DNA from: Segatella copri
GTDB taxonomy: Bacteria > Bacteroidota > Bacteroidia > Bacteroidales > Bacteroidaceae
NCBI RefSeq assembly: GCF_026015625.1
Contig: NZ_JAPDVG010000001.1
Span: 124,001 to 188,000 of the forward strand
Direction: 5' to 3'
DNA: 64,000 bases
Shown: positions 1-6,591 of the stretch, piece after piece
How positions within the stretch are numbered: the first letter of the stretch is position 1
Layout of the letters: every line of letters starts with the position of its first letter
Program-made: the position numbers and the translations under genes
Notes under the pieces: generated by a model
What the model saw: only the letters and a program-made list of their open reading frames with translations
Databases searched by the model: none
What the model was told of the DNA's origin: nothing

Positions 1-75
1 GCAATCATCCATTGGTTCCGCTACGTACACGATGCCGTTAATGACTATCGCCGCTTTCTCCTTGAAGACTGCCAT
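1..75 (-). CDS. Small phage protein, N-terminal part (runs off the left edge)
   Basis: An ATG at 75 on the minus strand opens a frame with no stop before the window edge, giving 25 visible residues that begin MAVFKEKAAIVINGIVYVAE. The 'xINGxVYxxxE' pattern followed by acidic residues and a Cys is common in short accessory proteins of Bacteroidota phages and conjugative elements; no function is assigned. It overlaps the end of the next gene (38-226) by 38 bp, in keeping with the tightly packed leftward operon. The start is chosen because it is the only ATG in frame; the rest of the gene is outside the window. Confidence 0.5.
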   Translation of the reverse strand, partial: MAVFKEKAAIVINGIVYVAEPMDDC

Positions 76-226
76 TCCTTTTCGCCAGCAAGCCCTTTGC
101 CCTTGTTAATCTTCTAGCCAAATCTAAGTCTCTAGACCTTGTGGCTTTTTCATTAATAAAAGCAGCTGCTTTCTCCAAAACACTAAGCAATTCTCTGAAC
201 TCAGTCTTCGTTGTCTTCACTTCCAT
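38..226 (-). CDS. Hypothetical phage protein, 62 aa
   Basis: Small, charged, probably helical protein (Lys/Arg-rich in the second half, no Cys, no membrane segment). I do not recognise the family. It is kept as a gene because it overlaps the upstream gene (201-395) by 26 bp and the downstream one by 38 bp, on the same strand and in the same compact style as the neighbouring phage genes. The other-strand frame over the same DNA (141-479) crosses three leftward genes and is judged to be a shadow. Confidence 0.55.
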   Translation of the reverse strand: MEVKTTKTEFRELLSVLEKAAAFINEKATRSRDLDLARRLTRAKGLLAKRNGSLQGESGDSH

Positions 227-395
227 ACGCTTCCTGTGCCGTTATAATTCTACAACCGGTGTAATCGTCTGCAGAAAGGACAATCTCACCATTATTAACC
301 TTTTCTCTAATCATAGAGCAAGCATCCGTGTTTGTATCTGCCTCTACGGTTATTGTCTTACTCAAAGTTTCTTGAATGCAAACATCATATTTCAT
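201..395 (-). CDS. DpnD/PcfM-like small phage protein
   Basis: 64 residues. The sequence runs MKYDVCIQETLSKTITVEA, then an acidic helix, then a stretch of the form 'V.NGEIVLSADDYTG', which is the pattern I associate with the DpnD/PcfM-like family (a short beta strand, a helix and a 'V.A.D' ending). Members are frequent in phages and conjugative elements of Firmicutes and Bacteroidota, and their role is not established. The gene follows 397-609 by 1 bp and is probably translated from the same message. The family call comes from the motif only. Confidence 0.6.
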   Translation of the reverse strand: MKYDVCIQETLSKTITVEADTNTDACSMIREKVNNGEIVLSADDYTGCRIITAQEAYGSEDNED

Positions 396-396
396 A

Positions 397-609
397 TTAT
401 GTTACCTCCCATGTTTCAATGTAAAACTCGTAGCTTTTACCACTACATTGACTTTGTCCAATATTGCGCAAATCTTTAAGTTGCTCTTCCGAAGCTCCGT
501 TAGCCTCGGCTGTTGCGTAGCATTTCTGAAGGTCATCAGCTACTCTAAGTAATTCGCCGCTTCCTTTAGAATGCCAGGCATCATCTTTATAAATTAAATA
601 TACCGTCAT
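397..609 (-). CDS. Hypothetical phage protein, 70 aa
   Basis: Starts MTVYLIYKDDAWHSKGSGEL, continues with a predicted helix and ends in an aromatic stretch (YEFYIETWEV). I do not recognise it. Its ATG overlaps the stop of the upstream gene (606-851) by 4 bp, the usual sign of translational coupling, which is the main support for it being real. Confidence 0.6.
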   Translation of the reverse strand: MTVYLIYKDDAWHSKGSGELLRVADDLQKCYATAEANGASEEQLKDLRNIGQSQCSGKSYEFYIETWEVT

Positions 610-851
610 AATAAAATCTCTTTAAAATGAACACTAGTTCTATCCTTTCTGTCGCCAGCCGTACAAGCTAAGTTCGCACATGTCACTTCTTGGTCGCGGA
701 GCGGAACGTTAGGTACACAAACAGCGCAATTAACGCAATCTCCACTTTTCGCTACTACGCAAGTTCTCCCATTTATACTAAGCTTCTGCCCAATAGGATA
801 GTACGCTTGTACACCCAAACCGCTAACTACGATAATATCTTTCCCTTTCAT
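606..851 (-). CDS. Cys-rich hypothetical phage protein, 81 aa
   Basis: I start the gene at the ATG at 851 rather than at a TTG two codons upstream, because the ATG sits 2 bp after the stop of the preceding small gene (854-967). The protein has a cluster of cysteines (a CVNCAVC run and a second C-x4-C pair), suggesting that it binds a metal such as zinc, but no known domain is recognised. It is the second of two adjacent small Cys-rich products and is coupled to the downstream gene by a 4-bp overlap. Confidence 0.6.
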   Translation of the reverse strand: MKGKDIIVVSGLGVQAYYPIGQKLSINGRTCVVAKSGDCVNCAVCVPNVPLRDQEVTCANLACTAGDRKDRTSVHFKEILL

Positions 852-853
852 AG

Positions 854-967
854 TCAATCCTCCTTTTCTTTTAAGTAACGAAGGTATAACTGACAGTTGT
901 CACAATCGGAATTGCATCTATAACTGTACTCGTTGGCGCAAGCCATAAATAATTCGCTTCTTTTCAT
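854..967 (-). CDS. Small Cys-rich phage protein, 37 aa
   Basis: ATG at 967, stop TGA at 854-856. The product has 37 residues with four cysteines spaced C-x8-C-x3-C-x2-C, and its N-terminal part resembles a short zinc-finger-like knuckle. A purine-rich GGAGG lies just before the stop, ahead of the next ATG at 851, so the two genes look translationally coupled. It has a long leader (968 to about 1050) that contains the 13-base repeat also found upstream of the 1517 gene. No family is recognised. Confidence 0.5.
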   Translation of the reverse strand: MKRSELFMACANEYSYRCNSDCDNCQLYLRYLKEKED

Positions 968-991
968 AATGATGTAAAATTAAAGGTCGGG

Positions 992-1004
992 TGCCGTCTT
1001 TCCG
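992..1004. repeat. Leader repeat, copy 1 (TGCCGTCTTTCCG)
   Basis: This 13-base sequence recurs exactly at 1546-1558. Each copy lies 25-40 bases upstream of the start codon of a leftward phage gene (967 and 1517), and each is followed by an AGCTG or GCTG. On the transcribed strand the second copy can form a short GCCG/CGGC hairpin with a purine loop. A related leader sequence (AGCCTACCTT) also occurs near 4391. This may be a shared 5' leader or protein-binding element; its function is unknown. Confidence 0.5.
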
Positions 1005-1115
1005 AGCTGTCGCAAAATAAAGAATATCAAATATTGTTTTGTTATTTAACCCCGACCATTGATTAACGATGATTTTTACTTAATTCTACATGTTTCACCT
1101 CCAATCTTATTAAGT

Positions 1116-1517
1116 TTAACTTCCATATCCTGTAAATCTGCCAACGGCAGAACTTACGCTTTCATTTGTTACAGACCCAGGCTTCAAGAAGTACTTGTAA
1201 TGCGTGCTTCTCTCCAACCTCTCACTCCAGCAGAAACCGAAAGCATCGAACTCCTTACCGCACCATTCATGACCGTAGTAGTATTCGCTGGCATGCACCT
1301 TCTGTTCCTTGCTGAGCTGCAAGAATAGTGCGCGACTCTTGCTAAGTTCCGTTGGGTTCTCCTTGAACTCCTTCTCGATTTGCTTACGCTTCTCGGTATA
1401 TTCTGCCAGCTTCTGCTGGTACTCTTCCTCGCTATCGCAAAGATAATAGTCTGTGTCAGTCCAACGGCTATCCCAATAGGAATTGGAAGACTGATGTATA
1501 TGATAAATATTCTTCAT
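1116..1517 (-). CDS. Hypothetical phage protein, 133 aa
   Basis: Tyr-rich N-terminus (MKNIYHIHQSSNSYWDSRW), a central charged helix likely to form a coiled coil (roughly residues 30-75), and an aromatic C-terminal part with 'YYYGHEWCGKEFDAFGFCW'. No family is recognised. It has its own leader carrying the 13-base repeat at 1546-1558, so it probably begins a transcription or translation unit in the accessory region. The region 968-1115 downstream holds no convincing gene. Confidence 0.6.
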   Translation of the reverse strand: MKNIYHIHQSSNSYWDSRWTDTDYYLCDSEEEYQQKLAEYTEKRKQIEKEFKENPTELSKSRALFLQLSKEQKVHASEYYYGHEWCGKEFDAFGFCWSERLERSTHYKYFLKPGSVTNESVSSAVGRFTGYGS

Positions 1518-1545
1518 AATTGTATATTTTTATTAGAAGGTAGGC

Positions 1546-1558
1546 TGCCGTCTTTCCG
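1546..1558. repeat. Leader repeat, copy 2 (TGCCGTCTTTCCG)
   Basis: Exact copy of 992-1004, here 29 bases upstream of the start of the 133-residue gene. The 62 bases between it and the end of the next gene upstream (1621) contain no gene. Confidence 0.5.
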
Positions 1559-1620
1559 GCTGCCAGATAAGAATAAGGTATCTAACTAGTGGGTGTCCTT
1601 ACTACCCGTTATGTTAAACC

Positions 1621-1959
1621 TTACTTTTGCCTACCTTTATAATAAGTATATAAATCCATCATACTATTATAGAACCACTGCCATGCGACAATCTCCTTCT
1701 GCTCTTTGGTAATATCCAGGGCATCAGTAATCATCTTTCTGCGCCAGTTTATCAGTCTGTCACATGACTGGATGATTCTTGCAATCATCACATGGGCGAC
1801 ATTCTCCATCATTACCGCCTCGCCATTTACCATCTTCAGGGCGTACTTTTCTGCAGCATCGTGCCAAAGGTCGTAGGCGACTGAATCATTATTGAGCATC
1901 AGATAGAGTTCTTCCATATCAGCAGTTCTCTTGTACTGAACCATTTCCTTTACAACCAT
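1621..1959 (-). CDS. Hypothetical phage protein, 112 aa
   Basis: Soluble, mostly helical protein with many Met, Trp and Tyr residues in the C-terminal half (a 'WQWFYNSMMDLYTYYKG' run near the end). No domain is recognised. It lies 2 bp downstream of the 102-residue gene at 1962-2270 and is presumably co-translated with it. Confidence 0.6.
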   Translation of the reverse strand: MVVKEMVQYKRTADMEELYLMLNNDSVAYDLWHDAAEKYALKMVNGEAVMMENVAHVMIARIIQSCDRLINWRRKMITDALDITKEQKEIVAWQWFYNSMMDLYTYYKGRQK

Positions 1960-1961
1960 AG

Positions 1962-2270
1962 CTATCTCCTTTCCAATGTTAAGTCTATCACGTATGGAAG
2001 AGTATGCTGTGGCATTTCTCCTAAATTGATGCAGTTGACTCTACAGATACGTTTCATGGAAGCCTCTTCCTTTTCGATTACCTTGTTAATCAGTTTTGGA
2101 GAAATCTGTTCGGTCAACTCCACGTCGAAATACGAATAGTTATCGTCCATTGATACCCTTGTTGCGATAGCAACCAATCCGAAATCTGGGCTGAAGAACA
2201 GATACTTGCTGCCCGTAAAGATGGCATCTATTCTGTTCTTTGTATTTCCTGTCACTCTTATAACGTTCAT
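1962..2270 (-). CDS. Hypothetical phage protein, 102 aa
   Basis: Alternating hydrophobic and charged residues suggest a mainly beta protein in the first two thirds, followed by a helix. No recognised motif. It is packed 2 bp from the 215-residue gene upstream and 2 bp from the 112-residue gene downstream, so it belongs to the same leftward operon. Confidence 0.6.
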   Translation of the reverse strand: MNVIRVTGNTKNRIDAIFTGSKYLFFSPDFGLVAIATRVSMDDNYSYFDVELTEQISPKLINKVIEKEEASMKRICRVNCINLGEMPQHTLPYVIDLTLERR

Positions 2271-2272
2271 AA

Positions 2273-2920
2273 TTATTGTTCCATTAAATGTTTGACAAGT
2301 TCTTCTTTTGAAGAGAATATATCTCCAAGCCTTTTACTTACATAGTTTCTGTCTATATCTAGGATAACATAATTATTATTTAGTGCTGCTTTGAGACATC
2401 TTTCTATACGGTCGCGCTCACTGAAAGAATAATAATTTCGATAGCTTGTAGGGCACAAATTTGTACTCACTATATTGTATATTCTCTCTCCGATATCTCT
2501 AGAATGATAATCAACATAAAGCTTTTTGTCATCTTCATAGTCTGAAAGAGATATAAGGACAATTCTACCCGAAACAATTTTGTTGTCCCTCATAATGAAG
2601 ACCTGCTGTCCGATAGCATACTTGCTCTGATATGTAGTAGCTAAATCGGAAAAGACTCGTCCACAATCCAGCTGGAAAACTGCATATAAAACGGTTCCAT
2701 TATTGAAAGCTTCCAGGTAACGCTCTATCTTCTCGTTTTCTGTCGGCTCTCGTTCAGTGACGTTTCCATCGTCATCCGTAACCTCGACATCGTCATCAAA
2801 AGTGCCTTCATTCTCGTTCCAAATAGAAAATTGCTCTTTTAGAGCATTGTATTTCATTATTTCTGAAATACTGTTGATCTTGATACCTACATATCCATTT
2901 CCGAAATTCTTTGTATTCAT
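2273..2920 (-). CDS. Hypothetical phage protein, 215 aa
   Basis: N-terminal part has a markedly acidic segment (about residues 37-60, rich in Asp and Glu around 'DDDVEVTDDDGN'). The middle resembles a small beta barrel ('YAIGQQVFIMRDNKIVSGRIVLIS'). No family can be named. It follows the 141-residue gene by 1 bp and precedes the 102-residue gene by 2 bp. Confidence 0.6.
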   Translation of the reverse strand: MNTKNFGNGYVGIKINSISEIMKYNALKEQFSIWNENEGTFDDDVEVTDDDGNVTEREPTENEKIERYLEAFNNGTVLYAVFQLDCGRVFSDLATTYQSKYAIGQQVFIMRDNKIVSGRIVLISLSDYEDDKKLYVDYHSRDIGERIYNIVSTNLCPTSYRNYYSFSERDRIERCLKAALNNNYVILDIDRNYVSKRLGDIFSSKEELVKHLMEQ

Positions 2921-2921
2921 A

Positions 2922-3347
2922 TTAACCCTCCAGACTATTAATGTATTCCTTACGTGCCTTTACAAAAAGCTTCTTCTTTCTGTCATCTGAAAGAAACTCC
3001 TTAACGGTATATCCCAAAGCGATGATACCATTTTCAAACTCAAAGGTAAGGCCACACTCATGATTGCCAAATTCATATTTCAAGGCATCCACCAAATTCT
3101 CATCGCTGCTCAGAAACTCCTCTGATTCCTTAACGGAACGCTCACCGAATTCCAGAAATAAGTGGTAATCCTTTTTGAGGCAATAAGCACCGGCACCGAT
3201 GGAACATATCTTTTCCAGGTCTTTCTTACTTGTGGTAAGACCCCATTCAGCCATCATTTCCTCAAACTGCTTATCGCCAAAGGCTGCTTTCATCGGGAGC
3301 TTATTAAACTCCTTTTGTTGCTTGGCTTTATAATCTACATATTTCAT
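2922..3347 (-). CDS. Hypothetical phage protein, 141 aa
   Basis: Lys/Glu-rich soluble protein with no membrane segment, no Cys cluster and no recognised motif. Its start is an ATG preceded by an AT-rich 20-bp gap after the 101-residue gene. It is retained on the basis of length, strand and operon position only. Confidence 0.6.
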   Translation of the reverse strand: MKYVDYKAKQQKEFNKLPMKAAFGDKQFEEMMAEWGLTTSKKDLEKICSIGAGAYCLKKDYHLFLEFGERSVKESEEFLSSDENLVDALKYEFGNHECGLTFEFENGIIALGYTVKEFLSDDRKKKLFVKARKEYINSLEG

Positions 3348-3367
3348 AACTCATTTGATTTATACGC

Positions 3368-3673
3368 TTATATTCTTACACATATTCCCTGGTCAACACC
3401 ACCTCTGTTATAATAGCGGCTGCACGTAAAGCCAAGGCTAGTCAGCCAATCCGTAATAGCCGGATGGAATTTGTATGGAGCATAACAGTCTCTCCACCAA
3501 TCCTTACTATCTGGGTCTGGAATTTTCCAATCATACGAAAAGTGTGCTGCGCCACCGATTAAAGCGTAATCATTTTGCATCAGGTTCTTCTTGATATAAG
3601 CAAGAAGCTTTTCCTTGTGTTCCTCAGTGAGTTGAGAAACTCTAGCTGCTCTGATTTCATCGATTAAACTCAT
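3368..3673 (-). CDS. Hypothetical phage protein, 101 aa
   Basis: N-terminal helix with 'EHKEKLLAYIKKN' followed by a compact aromatic C-terminal half ending 'GLGFTCSRYYNRGGVDQGICVRI'-like (the observed tail is TSLGFTCSRYYNRGGVDQ). Similar small proteins are common in Bacteroidota phage accessory regions, but none that I recognise has a known role. A strong purine-rich ribosome-binding-like stretch (GGAGGAG) lies just upstream of the ATG. Confidence 0.6.
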   Translation of the reverse strand: MSLIDEIRAARVSQLTEEHKEKLLAYIKKNLMQNDYALIGGAAHFSYDWKIPDPDSKDWWRDCYAPYKFHPAITDWLTSLGFTCSRYYNRGGVDQGICVRI

Positions 3674-3687
3674 ACTCGTCTCCTCCT

Positions 3688-3747
3688 TTACATAAGAACT
3701 ACAATGTAGCCTAATGCCTTGATAAGATTGAAATTTGAATTTCTCAT
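3688..3747 (-). CDS. Possible micro-ORF, 19 aa
   Basis: An ATG at 3747 opens 19 codons (MRNSNFNLIKALGYIVVLM) ending 14 bp before the next gene. The product would be a short hydrophobic peptide. The only support is its position between two genes on the operon strand and the GGAGGAG stretch after its stop; it could equally be non-coding leader. Confidence 0.25.
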   Translation of the reverse strand: MRNSNFNLIKALGYIVVLM

Positions 3748-3760
3748 AATTATTCCCTTT

Positions 3761-3904
3761 CTATTTTTTAAGATTAAAATTGTATAATAGTGCCAAATGG
3801 CTATCGTCTAACTCTCTCCAATCATCAACTGTATCAAGATAAGCCTTGACTTTTGAAAGCGAAATTGGAACCGTTAGATAAGCAGAACAAAATCTGCGAA
3901 GCAT
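3761..3904 (-). CDS. Small hypothetical phage protein, 47 aa
   Basis: Open frame of 47 codons from the ATG at 3904, in frame and without gaps to a TAG at 3761-3763. It has a natural composition (MLRRFCSAYLTVPISLSKVK, then an acidic helix). The frame also stays open upstream through two ATT codons right after the stop of the 143-residue gene at 3928, where a GGAGG occurs, so a non-ATG start there is possible and would add eight or nine residues. It fills what would otherwise be a 250-bp gap. Confidence 0.5.
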   Translation of the reverse strand: MLRRFCSAYLTVPISLSKVKAYLDTVDDWRELDDSHLALLYNFNLKK

Positions 3905-3927
3905 GTACTCAGAAAGCGTCTCAATAA

Positions 3928-4359
3928 TTAATCCTCCTGGTCTAATTTATTGTACTCGTTATATTTAGTTTCTATATTATGCAAGAAACTTTTCATTTCA
4001 GACTGCAGCTTGTCTTGAAGGTCTTTATTAGACAGGAATGAGCCTAGAGCAATATAATACATAGCTTTGCAGTTTGCGCTGTCTATATCAATACTGGATG
4101 CTGCGTCTATTTCTGTTGTGAACTCAACGTTTCCCTGAAATCCGCATTTGCATTCATTATACACGACAGTCAACTCTCTGTTCTCATCGCAAGTTAAGGC
4201 AAACTTGACTTTTATCTGATTGCGAGAATCTTGAACGTTCACAAACTTCCAACCTGGGCATACGGAAATAATACTTTCTGCATGTTCACCAAATTGCTTA
4301 AACAAGTTCTTAACCTCATTTTCAATTTCGTTCTTTCTTAACTCGTTAGAAGTATTCAT
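3928..4359 (-). CDS. Hypothetical phage protein, 143 aa
   Basis: Soluble alpha/beta protein. N-terminal helix 'ELRKNEIENEVKNLFKQFGE', then 'VCPGWKF' and a Cys-containing strand 'NECKCGFQGNVEF'. No family is recognised. It is the first gene after a consensus leftward promoter (4436-4467), so it heads the accessory operon. Its leader immediately upstream of the ATG (4360-4385) is complementary to the predicted small RNA at 8058-8140, over 26 of 28 positions with a 2-base bulge. Confidence 0.6.
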   Translation of the reverse strand: MNTSNELRKNEIENEVKNLFKQFGEHAESIISVCPGWKFVNVQDSRNQIKVKFALTCDENRELTVVYNECKCGFQGNVEFTTEIDAASSIDIDSANCKAMYYIALGSFLSNKDLQDKLQSEMKSFLHNIETKYNEYNKLDQED

Positions 4360-4435
4360 AATCTTTATAATTTTAATTGGTTCAACTTATAAGGTAGGCT
4401 CTGAATAGTCAAAACTACTACCTTTTATCTATATG

Positions 4436-4467
4436 CAAAGGTACGAAAATTTTCTGATATATGCAAA
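4436..4467 (-). promoter_or_regulatory. Leftward promoter of the accessory operon, with ATATATC operator-like motif
   Basis: On the minus strand: TTTG (4464-4467), 20 bp, TACCTTTG (4436-4443), the Bacteroidota sigma-A form. Directly inside the -33 box is CATATATCAGAA, which is identical in the promoter at 14055-14086 and near-identical at 7817-7848 and 15024-15054, always at the same distance from the -7 box. The leader between it and the 4359 start contains AGCCTACCTT and the region complementary to the predicted sRNA. Confidence 0.75.
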
Positions 4468-4528
4468 TATACTAACGATTATTTTAGTTAAAAATACTAA
4501 ATCGTAGTACTTTATAACTATCTGATTA

Positions 4529-5932
4529 TCAGAATGGTGCATCTGCTTCTTCTGGCTTTTCGAAAGGCACCTGTACATCTTCGTTGATTAAATTCGTCTT
4601 GAAAAAATTTGTCGTATTTTTATTGAATCCCATAAAGAATTTGAATGTTCCGATATTACGTCCCTTGGCAACGTCTATCATAGCCGTTCCGTCAGTAGGA
4701 TAATCGTCCTTATTATCAAATGGGGCAGGGTACGCTCTGTTGTAATACTCTGCTCGATAGACTAGGATGACAACATCGGCAGCTTCTCCTATCTGTCCAC
4801 TATCGCGCAGTCGATTCAGATTCGGCTCCGGACAGTTACTATCTCTAGACAACTGACTTAGGGCGATGATCCATATGTTCAGTTCCTTTGCGAGGTTCTT
4901 GAATCTTCGTGCGGCATCACCCATAGCCTGCTCCCTGCTGAAACTCGTACTCCTAGAGTTTACGTTAAGAATCTGCAAGTAATCAACTACGGCTCCGTCT
5001 ATGTCCTTCTGCATCTTAAGCATTCGGATGGAAAGAAGGATAGAATCTATATTTGACGTGCTCTTGTCATCAAAGAATAAATTCTCTCCGGGTAACTTGC
5101 CTCTAGCATCATCAATCATCCTTATCTCGCTTGGCGCCAGACTGCCCGAATAGAGGATATTGTTGGCCGGGATGTTCGTCTTGGCAGAAAGCAGACGTGC
5201 CGTAAGCTGCTCCTTCGTCATTTCCATAGAATAGAAAGCAACCTTTGCTCCGTTCTCGATGGCGTGTCTTGTCATGCAAAGTGCGAGGCTCGTCTTTCCC
5301 TGAGAAGTTTCACCGGCTACGATAATCAAGTCAGACTTCTGCAGACCTCCCTTTTCATCGAATCTCTCCATACCGGTCTTGGTTCCTGTTGTGACACCTC
5401 CAACGGTGGCATTCTTAACCATTATCTCATTTAGACTATTCATTGCATCATCGAGCGTGAACACTCCATCTGCTTTCTCAAATACTCCTCCGATACTTTC
5501 TATAGCCTCTTGGTGGGCATCTGCGGTCAGAATCTCTTCCGATAATCCAACCTTGGAAAGCTGCTGCCCGACAACCCAGAGTTTTCTTCTTCTACCAAGG
5601 TCCTGCAATCTGATGGCATGATATTCTACATGCGCAGATGATGCAATCTGTGCCGAAATGTTCATCAAGTCCAATGCTGTTACATTCGACTTCTGCTTAC
5701 TGAGCTCGGCAGAAACAGATATGACATCTATCGGCATACCTTGCTTTCCCATATTATCAACAGCCTTCCATATATCCCTACACATGGGGTCGTAAAAACA
5801 GTCTTCATCTAGATACTGGCTTACTAGAGTGTATGCGGTAGGATCAACAAGAAGACTTCCGATAACATACTGCTCAGCCTTTGTGTCATTCACTAATGGC
5901 TGATTCTGATATGGTGATTGTGCTAAACTCAT
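4529..5932 (-). CDS. Phage replicative DNA helicase, DnaB family
   Basis: 467 residues, the normal length for DnaB. An N-terminal DnaB-type helical domain spans about residues 15-115, and the RecA-like motor domain has a Walker A motif GETSQGKT at about 207-214 and the 'VVDYLQIL' strand that carries the Walker B Asp. Downstream are the 'ALSQLSRD' and 'LRDSGQIGEAADVVI' motifs of DnaB. It unwinds the fork ahead of the polymerase as a hexamer. It overlaps the loader gene by 4 bp. The protein ends in an acidic EEADAPF tail resembling the SSB C-terminal tip. Confidence 0.95.
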   Translation of the reverse strand: MSLAQSPYQNQPLVNDTKAEQYVIGSLLVDPTAYTLVSQYLDEDCFYDPMCRDIWKAVDNMGKQGMPIDVISVSAELSKQKSNVTALDLMNISAQIASSAHVEYHAIRLQDLGRRRKLWVVGQQLSKVGLSEEILTADAHQEAIESIGGVFEKADGVFTLDDAMNSLNEIMVKNATVGGVTTGTKTGMERFDEKGGLQKSDLIIVAGETSQGKTSLALCMTRHAIENGAKVAFYSMEMTKEQLTARLLSAKTNIPANNILYSGSLAPSEIRMIDDARGKLPGENLFFDDKSTSNIDSILLSIRMLKMQKDIDGAVVDYLQILNVNSRSTSFSREQAMGDAARRFKNLAKELNIWIIALSQLSRDSNCPEPNLNRLRDSGQIGEAADVVILVYRAEYYNRAYPAPFDNKDDYPTDGTAMIDVAKGRNIGTFKFFMGFNKNTTNFFKTNLINEDVQVPFEKPEEADAPF

Positions 5933-6591
5933 CTGAACGATACCTCCTCAAAACTTAAAATATCAAACATTTCGTGCATTCTATCTACAATTCTTGGGTC
6001 ATCGTACTTCTGTCCGATGTCAATGGCCGTTAGGTTTGAGCTTATAATCGTGGGCAGCATCTGCTCATAGCGATAGTCCAACAACTCGTCAAATGGCTTG
6101 TAGTGCATTCCGTAAGTGACTATCTCCGTTGGCTCAGCACCCAAATCGTCAATCAAGAGAAACTTAGTGTTCATGATTGCTCTGAACTCGTTTATGTCTT
6201 CGTGAATCATGTAAGCCATATCTCTAGCCTTGACGAATCGCGGATATTTGTCACCCTCGCAATAGCTAATCTTGTTTGAGTCCACAAGATGAACTAGCAA
6301 ATTTCGAATAGCCTTTAGCATTGTAGTCTTGCCGTTTCCAATACTGCCGGGCATAAACAGCCCGTAAAAGTTTGTCTCTATAGTAAGAAAATCCCCGACT
6401 TTCGATATTGCTTCCTTTAGCTCGTCAGTGAAGACGAACGTTCTTTTTCTTTTCTCTACCTCTCGTTTGTAGGCATAGTAAAGAAAGTTCTTGACTTCTC
6501 TATTTTCCAACGGCAACTCCAAACCCCGACCTATACGCTGATGTGTCTTTGTGGTCTGGAGCTTTCCATCCTGTCTTTGTATTGTTTCCAT
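5929..6591 (-). CDS. DnaC-like helicase loader (AAA+ ATPase)
   Basis: 220 residues. Walker A is GSIGNGKTT (about 82-90), and Walker B is LLIDDLGAE (about 145-153), the arrangement of DnaC/DnaI-type loaders. The product is expected to load the adjacent DnaB-like helicase at the phage origin. The annotated ATG at 6591 lies inside the end of the initiator gene, giving an unusual 92-bp out-of-frame overlap. The next in-frame Met is at residue 80, so a true start further in would have to be a non-ATG codon. The stop overlaps the helicase start by 4 bp. Confidence 0.85.
   Translation of the reverse strand: METIQRQDGKLQTTKTHQRIGRGLELPLENREVKNFLYYAYKREVEKRKRTFVFTDELKEAISKVGDFLTIETNFYGLFMPGSIGNGKTTMLKAIRNLLVHLVDSNKISYCEGDKYPRFVKARDMAYMIHEDINEFRAIMNTKFLLIDDLGAEPTEIVTYGMHYKPFDELLDYRYEQMLPTIISSNLTAIDIGQKYDDPRIVDRMHEMFDILSFEEVSFR

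Noticed and set aside
1076..1126. 16-codon ORF (MEVKLNKIGGETCRIK) at the end of the 133-aa gene
   Set aside because: Too short to support, no neighbour coupling beyond chance overlap.
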